A stretch of DNA of 64,000 nt, taken from the NCBI RefSeq assembly GCF_002954225.1, contig NZ_PPTH01000014.1, positions 62,001 to 126,000 on the forward strand, given 5' to 3'. Shown one piece after another: positions 58,364 through 64,000 of the stretch (positions are counted from its first letter, which is position 1; each line of letters begins with the position of its first letter). The position numbers and the translations under genes are program-made. Under the pieces are notes generated by a model. It ran no database searches. It worked only from the letters and a program-made list of their open reading frames with translations, and was not told the origin of the DNA. This DNA is from Arthrobacter ruber. Its GTDB lineage: Bacteria > Actinomycetota > Actinomycetes > Actinomycetales > Micrococcaceae.

Positions 58364-60196
58364 CTACCTGGAGTTCGCGATTGCCTGACCCTGGTGCTGC
58401 AGACCCACCAGCATGGTGCGGTTACGTGCCCCGGTCTTCCGCAACATGGCACTCACGTGCTTCTCGACCGTCTTCACCGAGATGGCGAGCCGGGTGGCAA
58501 TCTGCTTGTCCGCCAGCCCCTCGGCGAGCAGGTCACGCACCTCGAGTTCGCGGGCCGTCAGTGATATCGCCTCACCTGTATCCGCCGCACGAATCTCGGT
58601 GAGCCGCGTGAACATCGCCCCGTCCAGCAGGGCGTCGCCGCGGGCGGCGGCGACGACGACGCGCGCCACCTCCGCGGGCGTCGAGGACAACGAGAGGAAG
58701 CCCCGCACGCCCGAGGACGCGGCGGCCGCCAGCAGTTCGTCCGCGAAATGGTCGACGACGGCAACCACCGGCCGCTCGACGGTGTCCGTTTCTGTCACCC
58801 GGGCTTCGGCATACCGGGACAGCAGGTGCTCGTCGAGGACGATCATGTCCGGCTGCAGGAGGGACACCGACTCGGTGAGGTCCTCGAGCGTCCCGAACTC
58901 GCCGAGGACCTGCACCGATGGCTCAGATGTCTCGAGCAGCCGGACGAGCCCGGCCCGGAGCAGGGGCTGGGTGCAGGCGACGAGGACCTTCCACCGTTCG
59001 CGGGAGGCGTCGCCGTTCGAGGAGTAAGGCACCTGCGCCCGGATGCTCGTCCCCCAGCCCAGCGTCGACTCCACGTGGAGTTCGCCCCGCAGGTAGTGGG
59101 CCCGGGCTGCCATGCCGTGCAGGCCGAGCCGACTGCCCTTCAAATCGGTGCTCTCCTGGGCCTCGAACCCGCGGCCGTTGTCCTCGACGACGGCTGTAAT
59201 ACCGGCCGTGTCGTAGAAGATGCCCACCCGGCACGCGGTCGCGCAGGCATGCGCCACCGCGTTGGCCACCGCTTCCTGGATGATCATGAAGAGCTGATGC
59301 GCGACGACGGGTGCCAGTTCGTGAGGATCGCCCGTCACGAGGAGCGTCACGTCCATCGGACCGTTTGCGCTCACCCGGTCGAGTTCCTGGCGAACCGCTT
59401 CCTCGAGCGAGCGGTCGGCCAGGGTGGAGGGACCGAGTCCCAGCACAGTCCGGCGGGTCTCGAAGAGCGCCTCGTGGGCGAGCACCCGGGCGGAGTCAAT
59501 GTGCTGAGTGGAGGGCGAGCCGCCCGGCGTCGCCTTGTCCGCGCGGTCGAGGTGCAGCAGGAGCGAGCCCAGGGACCGGCCGATCGTTTCGTGGACCTCC
59601 TGTACGGCACGCTCACGTTCTCCTGCGACGGCAGCCTCGCGTTCCTTCGCAGCGGCGGCCTGGTGGAGCCGGGAGTTCATGATGGCGATGGCGGCGTGGT
59701 TGGCGAACAGTTCCACGAGGGATGCGTCGCCGGGGCTGAAGACGCGGCCGGGACCGTCACTGAAGATGGCGAACGTGCCGATGATCGTGCCGGCCCAAGT
59801 GATGGGGACGCCGATGACGGCGCTCCCCCACCGAGGGTCCGCCGGGTCGATGTGGCCCGCGGTTACAGACGCGTAGCGGTCGAGGATGACGGTGCCGCGG
59901 GTCTTGACGATCTGCCCGGTCAGGCCTTCGGTCAGGGGGAAGGTCTGGCCCTCGCGGCAGCCGACGCCCTGGTCCACTTCCTTGCGGTAGTAGCCCTCGG
60001 CCTCGTGGACGATCGAGATGGAGCCGCTCTCGCACCCAAGGAGGGCAGCGGCATGCCCGAGGACGCGTTCGAGGAGCGGGACTAGCTCAAACTGTCCGGC
60101 GAGGTCGCCGGCAAGTTCGGTGATGCGATCGAGCTCGGAAAGTGGGGTCTCACTCGGGCGATTCTGGCTCTGGTTCGGCGTGGCAAGCTGCGGCAT
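58364..60196 (-). CDS. Single-chain GAF sensor kinase fused to a degenerate receiver and LuxR-type DNA-binding domain
   Basis: 610 residues from ATG 60196 (GGAGACAGG upstream). GAF domain about 30-180; kinase with His202 in VQEVHETIGRSLG (HisKA_3 type), HATPase boxes AVANAVAHA (310-316), VEDNGRGF (337-344) and GLHGMAARA (358-366). A receiver follows (about 402-515): the phosphoacceptor is retained (Asp455 in IVLDEH), but the usual acidic pair is Ala407-Cys408 in VLVACTQ and the conserved Lys is missing in GFLSLSS. LuxR-type helix-turn-helix at 545-600 (LTARELEVRDLLAEGLADKQ, ISVKTVEKHVSAMLRKTGA). No membrane segment: cytosolic. Normal NarL-type pairs are two proteins. Confidence 0.88.
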   Translation of the reverse strand: MPQLATPNQSQNRPSETPLSELDRITELAGDLAGQFELVPLLERVLGHAAALLGCESGSISIVHEAEGYYRKEVDQGVGCREGQTFPLTEGLTGQIVKTRGTVILDRYASVTAGHIDPADPRWGSAVIGVPITWAGTIIGTFAIFSDGPGRVFSPGDASLVELFANHAAIAIMNSRLHQAAAAKEREAAVAGERERAVQEVHETIGRSLGSLLLHLDRADKATPGGSPSTQHIDSARVLAHEALFETRRTVLGLGPSTLADRSLEEAVRQELDRVSANGPMDVTLLVTGDPHELAPVVAHQLFMIIQEAVANAVAHACATACRVGIFYDTAGITAVVEDNGRGFEAQESTDLKGSRLGLHGMAARAHYLRGELHVESTLGWGTSIRAQVPYSSNGDASRERWKVLVACTQPLLRAGLVRLLETSEPSVQVLGEFGTLEDLTESVSLLQPDMIVLDEHLLSRYAEARVTETDTVERPVVAVVDHFADELLAAAASSGVRGFLSLSSTPAEVARVVVAAARGDALLDGAMFTRLTEIRAADTGEAISLTARELEVRDLLAEGLADKQIATRLAISVKTVEKHVSAMLRKTGARNRTMLVGLQHQGQAIANSR

Positions 60197-60341
60197 GTAC
60201 GGCACCTGTCTCCTGCAACCGGGCGCAACGCTGCGCACGGGCCTTCAGGATAGCGGGCGTGCACAAAGTGCCGCAGGTGGTCCTACAGGAGATCAGCCGA
60301 TGCGCGTTCGCTCGCCACTACAGCGGATTCGCCGGTTTCCT

Positions 60342-60749
60342 TCACGATAAAAAGTGCGTCAGCTCCTGCAGCACCTCATCCGGGTGTTTGAGTTCACACT
60401 CCCACACGACGTGGATCTTCCAGCCAAGTTCTCCAAGCTTCTGGATTTGCTCTGCGTCCCGCTCAACGTTCCGCTGTCGCTTCGCGGACCAGAACTCCGC
60501 GTTCGTCTTCGGAGTGTATTGGCCTGCCCGGCACACGTGATGGTGCCAGAAGCAGCCGTGAACGAAGATGACCTTCCGACGTCCCGGAAAGACAAGGTCT
60601 GGCTTGCCTGGCAGCCGCTTGTCGTGGAGCAGGTACCGATAGCCTTCTCGATGCACCATCCTGCGAACCTGCATCTCCGGCTTCGTGTTCGCGGCACGGA
60701 TCTTCGACATGTTCGCGCTCCGCTGCTTAGGCGTCAGGCGATCTGTCAT
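60342..60749 (-). CDS. vsr: Very short patch repair endonuclease
   Basis: 135 residues from ATG 60749. SANMSKIRAANTKPEMQVRR is the family start; Asp51 in PGKPDLVFPGRRK and the His cluster in FVHGCFWHHHVCR (His64, His69) sit at the same positions as the catalytic Asp51, His64 and His69 of E. coli Vsr. It nicks at T:G mismatches that arise by deamination of 5-methylcytosine. The divergent cytosine-5 methyltransferase gene, 186 bases away, would create those mismatches. A TACAAT hexamer immediately before the start suggests a very short leader. Confidence 0.95.
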   Translation of the reverse strand: MTDRLTPKQRSANMSKIRAANTKPEMQVRRMVHREGYRYLLHDKRLPGKPDLVFPGRRKVIFVHGCFWHHHVCRAGQYTPKTNAEFWSAKRQRNVERDAEQIQKLGELGWKIHVVWECELKHPDEVLQELTHFLS

Positions 60750-60935
60750 AGAGACATTGTAGAAATGAACTTGCTGCAACGCGTCGGCAAGGCACCTAGC
60801 GCAGAGCCCTGATCGCTGCTAACGGCAACTGGCTGTACGGCTTCGGCGCTACCCGGACCATCCACATACCCGCCCACGGCCATCGACGGGCGCACCACCC
60901 TGGTATCCTGGAGTGTCACAACATGGAAGGCTGCA

Positions 60936-62384
60936 GTGTATCCCCTGATCGACCTCTTCGCCGGCCCAGGCGGCCTCAACGAAGGTTTCTCCAACGTCCG
61001 TAACTCAGACGGGTCCTACGCGTTTTCGAACGCCGCGTCCTTCGAGATGGACGCCTATGCCTGCGAGACTCTCCGTCTCCGTGAAACCTACCGGCATCTC
61101 AGCCGAGCAGGCGAAAGTTTGGAGGGCTACTTTGACTACATCTTGGGACGTAAAACTTGGGCGCAGATCTACACCGGAACCTTCCAAGAGGCCTATATGG
61201 CGTCAGGAGACAAAGTTCACCGGGAAGTTCTCGGCGAGGACTCAAGAACCCAAGTAGATTCGCTGATCCGGGAAAGACTCTTGGGAAACAGGTCGGATGC
61301 ACCGTGGGTGCTAATTGGGGGCCCACCATGCCAGGCATACTCTCTTGCCGGCAGGTCCCGCCGCACAGGAGACGCGAACTTCGCATCAGATCACAAGCAC
61401 TTCCTGTACCGCGAGTATCTTCACATACTTGACGAGTTCAAGCCGACGATTTTCGTTATGGAGAACGTGAAGGGCCTGCTTTCGTCCAAAAATGGTGACG
61501 ACAGCATGTTCCAAACGATATTGGCGGACCTCCGTGCACTGCCTAGCGGCGTGAGGTACGAAATTCGATCGTTGGTGGTCGACAAAGAACCGGAGAGTCT
61601 TAAGCCCTCGGACTTCATCATCAAAGCTGAGGACTACGGAGTTCCGCAGAAGCGGCACCGTGTCATCCTCCTCGGTGTCCGCTCGGACGTAGCGCCACTA
61701 GTCCCGCGCCAGGTCCTTGTCCCAGGCGACAGCCCGGTCACGGTTCGTGCGGCTCTGGAGGACCTGCCGTCCGTCCGGGCGCAGACGTCAAAGCGAGTAC
61801 CTAAGGCCGCCGTTGATTGGCTGGTGGCAGAGCAGTCTGCACTGCAAGCGCTCCCCGAGGCGGAGCTCGGCCCGGATCCCGCGGAAGGCGTCGAGCACGG
61901 TGCTGCGACGCAGACGTACCGTTCCTGGATTAGCGACCATATGGTCGACGTTCCGAGTCAGCACCAGCCCCGACCTCACATGGTGTCCGACCTCGCTCGC
62001 TACCGGGTGATGGCAACGATTGCAGAACGAACCGGGAAAAGTCCGAAGTACACCGACCTGCCTGCGGTCCTCCACCCTGAACATAGCAATGTGTCGAGGG
62101 AGGGCACCCCTTTCACCGATCGCTTCCGCGTGCAGGTGTGGGACGCGCCCTCCACAACGATTGTGTCTCACATCTCAAAGGACGGCCATTACTACATTCA
62201 CCCAGCTCGCGATCAAGCCCGCAGCTTCACAGTCCGCGAGGCTGCGCGTCTCCAGACATTCCCCGATAACTACTTCTTTGAGGGCCCGAGGACACAGCAG
62301 TTCCACCAAGTAGGCAATGCCGTACCGCCGCTGTTAGCTAAACAAATTGGCGAAGTCGTAAATGAGATGCTGGCTGATCTGTGA
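60936..62384 (+). CDS. DNA (cytosine-5) methyltransferase
   Basis: 482 residues from GTG 60936. Motif I LIDLFAGPGGLNEGF, motif IV GGPPCQAYSLAGR (Cys132 catalytic), motif VI VMENVKG (Glu, Asn, Val), motif VIII QKRHRVILLG, motif X QVGNAVPP. The target-recognition region (about 290-390) lies between VIII and X; the recognition site cannot be read from the sequence. An insertion at about 60-110 lengthens the protein relative to M.HhaI. It protects host DNA for a restriction partner or marks it for regulation. The restriction genes are probably to the right. Confidence 0.95.
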   Translation: MYPLIDLFAGPGGLNEGFSNVRNSDGSYAFSNAASFEMDAYACETLRLRETYRHLSRAGESLEGYFDYILGRKTWAQIYTGTFQEAYMASGDKVHREVLGEDSRTQVDSLIRERLLGNRSDAPWVLIGGPPCQAYSLAGRSRRTGDANFASDHKHFLYREYLHILDEFKPTIFVMENVKGLLSSKNGDDSMFQTILADLRALPSGVRYEIRSLVVDKEPESLKPSDFIIKAEDYGVPQKRHRVILLGVRSDVAPLVPRQVLVPGDSPVTVRAALEDLPSVRAQTSKRVPKAAVDWLVAEQSALQALPEAELGPDPAEGVEHGAATQTYRSWISDHMVDVPSQHQPRPHMVSDLARYRVMATIAERTGKSPKYTDLPAVLHPEHSNVSREGTPFTDRFRVQVWDAPSTTIVSHISKDGHYYIHPARDQARSFTVREAARLQTFPDNYFFEGPRTQQFHQVGNAVPPLLAKQIGEVVNEMLADL

Positions 62385-62450
62385 CCGCCACCGCGAGTAG
62401 AACTACAGCCGCTCCGCTGGCGGGAACCTGTTAGGACGGTCACCACAGCG

Positions 62451-63188
62451 CTAAGGTCGAACTTGTTCAACAAGCTCGTCAAATAAAGCATCCAATTCAT
62501 GCTTGGACAACGCATCAAGCGCTGTATGCGATCGAACAGCAAGCATCTTCAGCGCAAGCTGCCGAACCAAGATAGAGCGCGAAATCGGCGCATTGCTTTG
62601 CTCCACTCGCCATATGGCATCCTGCAGAGCTCGTGCTACACGTTGATCGCCGAATAAATTCGTTCGTTCCTCAATCTGGAAATAGTCATCCTCGCGCAAG
62701 GGCGCACACCCTTCAGGGGCAAAAGTCAGATTGGGGCCAAAGGTATATGCCCGCCACCACAACCTGCGTACAACATTTCTTCTGTGACCGCGGAGCCTGT
62801 CATTATGTCGCGAAGGAAAGCGCCAAGGACCCAATTCCGGAACAAGTATCAAAGAGACAAACGACCATACGCCATCGTTTGCCGCATCCCCGGGCACAAT
62901 ACGCATCTTTTCTAGCAAGGCCGTTCCCAGAACCCTGTCAAAGCTTTGCTGAGCTTCCTGGCCCATTGCCCCGGGATACCCATAATCGACACAAATGCCC
63001 CTTATAAGGTCTTGTAGCTCGACCAGCGCTTCCTCTCGCACCGGGGTTCCTCCTACAGCAGAGAAAGTGGCTCGGCCGTGCTTGCTCGCTCCTAATTGAT
63101 GCAGCGCAGCCAGCTGACCACCTTTCACTATGTTTAACGCCTCAAGCTCGGGCGCTCCAGTTAGGCGTGGATAAAGATATGTATACAT
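62451..63188 (-). CDS. DUF6339-like protein of the methyltransferase island
   Basis: 245 residues from ATG 63188 (TTTAGGAATC before it, seven bases after the preceding gene's stop); TTG starts at 63218 and 63230 would lengthen it. The start YTYLYPRLTGAPELEALNIV and the central SFVSLILVPELGPWRFPSR, then RGHRRNVVRRLWWRAYTFG, are like DUF6339 proteins, which I know only from such islands. No catalytic motif seen. The last third is helical (FDELVEQVRP end). Lower GC than the rest of the window. Confidence 0.55.
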   Translation of the reverse strand: MYTYLYPRLTGAPELEALNIVKGGQLAALHQLGASKHGRATFSAVGGTPVREEALVELQDLIRGICVDYGYPGAMGQEAQQSFDRVLGTALLEKMRIVPGDAANDGVWSFVSLILVPELGPWRFPSRHNDRLRGHRRNVVRRLWWRAYTFGPNLTFAPEGCAPLREDDYFQIEERTNLFGDQRVARALQDAIWRVEQSNAPISRSILVRQLALKMLAVRSHTALDALSKHELDALFDELVEQVRP

Positions 63189-63195
63189 CCGATTC

Positions 63196-63987
63196 CTAAA
63201 GTCCTCTAGCGTGAGCAATGTAGGCGTCAAAGAAACTTGGATTAGCTCGAACCAAATTGCTCAGGTGCTTCGGATTCTCGCCGGTTGGCCATAGCATCGT
63301 GATGAGGTTTGCGAGAACGGCCCCTACCGTCCCCTCGTCCCATGCTCTTTCGCCCGACGTGAGGACATCATTATGCAAAGCCGCCATGGCAAGTTGCCGC
63401 GCAACATCCACCTCCAGCTGACGTGCCAACTGCAGCGTCGCTCCGTCCCGTGACCCTTCCAATAGCTTGCGCACACCTTTATGGTTCTCATTAAGGAATA
63501 CACGGACGCTTCCTAGGAATGAAGCATCCAGATCGTCATCCTCTACCTCCACAGCCCATGGAGCATTACGGATTTCGTACCTTGTTCGCGAAAAGTCCTC
63601 ACAGTAGGTGGGGAATTGGGAGCCCTGTCCCTCGAGATACACAGACTTAGCGTCTCGCCATAGAATCTGCCCAACTTTGCTCGGCGCTGATTCGCTGATA
63701 GAACTACTCGAATAGAAAACGACGGTCGATGTAAGTGTCAGTCGACCGCCCATATCGTAGCCTTCAAGCACTGTCTCCAACTGGTGAAGACTCGGTTCGT
63801 TTCTACTACCTGCCGCCCAGATGTCGCTCCATATCGGGCGTACGACTTTTGTAGTCGACGAGCGAGCGGTAACAATTAAGCCCAAACGAGCATTCAGACC
63901 AAGCTGGCATTGAGCGACTATCGATCTATCAGAGATCTCAAAAGACCTCGAGAGGAACAACTTCGTCTGGTAGTCCCAACCTGACAT
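63196..63987 (-). CDS. Unrecognised protein of the defence island
   Basis: 263 residues from ATG 63987, whose SD-like AGGAG directly abuts it; the frame is open to the window edge, so the start may be further left on the minus strand or at an inner codon (TTG 63960). Sequence is soluble, beginning GWDYQTKLFLSRSFEISDRS and ending NPSFFDAYIAHARGL. It has no motif I recognise. It is translated just upstream of the DUF6339-like gene and has the same low GC (27 of 60 bases G or C at 63661-63720 by hand count). Confidence 0.6.
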   Translation of the reverse strand: MSGWDYQTKLFLSRSFEISDRSIVAQCQLGLNARLGLIVTARSSTTKVVRPIWSDIWAAGSRNEPSLHQLETVLEGYDMGGRLTLTSTVVFYSSSSISESAPSKVGQILWRDAKSVYLEGQGSQFPTYCEDFSRTRYEIRNAPWAVEVEDDDLDASFLGSVRVFLNENHKGVRKLLEGSRDGATLQLARQLEVDVARQLAMAALHNDVLTSGERAWDEGTVGAVLANLITMLWPTGENPKHLSNLVRANPSFFDAYIAHARGL

Positions 63988-64000
63988 CTCCTGCGGTAAT
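63938..64000 (-). CDS. C-terminal end of an upstream gene (partial)
   Basis: A frame entering from the right edge reads ITAGDVRLGLPDEVVPLEVF and stops at TGA 63938-63940, overlapping the start of the previous gene by about 50 bases. This would be the end of the next gene in the operon. It is only 20 residues, so the call rests mainly on overlap and codon plausibility. Confidence 0.3.
   Translation of the reverse strand: MTAGDVRLGLPDEVVPLEVF

Noticed and set aside
1-64000. tRNA, rRNA, insertion sequences, attachment sites, origin
   Set aside because: No cloverleaf, transposase motif, paired terminal repeats or origin-like repeats were noticed by eye; a scan by dedicated software would be decisive.

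Overview
The window is high-GC DNA from an actinobacterium, most probably a soil member of the Micrococcaceae (Arthrobacter-like). The signs are gene families typical of that group (GMP-type excalibur proteins, a class F sortase, a DtxR/IdeR-type iron box, CE1758/CE1759 flavoenzymes, PGPGW and LolA-like proteins), frequent GTG starts and 4-base ATGA/GTGA gene overlaps. Genus is inference. I saw no rRNA, tRNA or CRISPR array. Only the last 1.6 kb or so (and, more weakly, 48.3-50 kb) is clearly lower in GC.

Layout. 1-3.8 kb: tripartite tricarboxylate uptake genes (tctB partial, tctC) divergent from a CitA/CitB-type two-component system. 3.8-9 kb: secreted GH16-like protein, DUF1992 protein, GH13 alpha-glucosidase divergent from a ROK regulator with a palindromic operator between them. 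9-15.5 kb: SDR-like protein, beta-hydroxyacid dehydrogenase, valine-catabolic mmsB-mmsA with a divergent LysR, and an MHS-family transporter. 15.7-24.3 kb: small cytosolic protein, MFS exporter, XRE-TPR regulator, secreted beta-propeller, two small membrane proteins, and a LolA-like protein coupled to an ABC exporter. 24.4-30.8 kb: an iron-box-preceded four-gene operon, fbpA-fbpB-fbpC plus a fused adenylation/carrier/membrane-acyltransferase protein. 30.8-33.6 kb: DnaQ-like exonuclease and two NERD-domain proteins. 33.7-44.5 kb: small-molecule and surface enzymes (amidase/M20 pair, FMN reductase/LLM monooxygenase pair, two probable acyltransferases, amidohydrolase/PaiB pair). 44.7-46.9 kb: ribulose-monophosphate genes hxlB-hxlA and an XRE regulator. 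47-51.4 kb: a secreted nuclease cluster (HNH-excalibur, excalibur surface protein with sortase, thermonuclease with a repeat tail). 51.5-52.7 kb: Fic protein. 52.9-56.9 kb: aldolase-HAD-dhaL-dhaK operon divergent from a GlcG/HbpS-like protein. 57-60.2 kb: SRPBCC protein, alpha/beta hydrolase, and a one-piece sensor kinase/response regulator. 60.3-64 kb: the left part of a restriction-modification type defence island (Vsr nickase, cytosine-5 methyltransferase, DUF6339-like protein, an unrecognised protein and the tail of another gene), which runs off the right end.

Best candidates for something not yet described are the iron-linked A-carrier-acyltransferase fusion (28290-30803), the incomplete defence island at the right edge, the class F sortase with a non-LPXTG partner, and the tandem NERD proteins. 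All functional statements come from reading motifs by eye; no database search was run.
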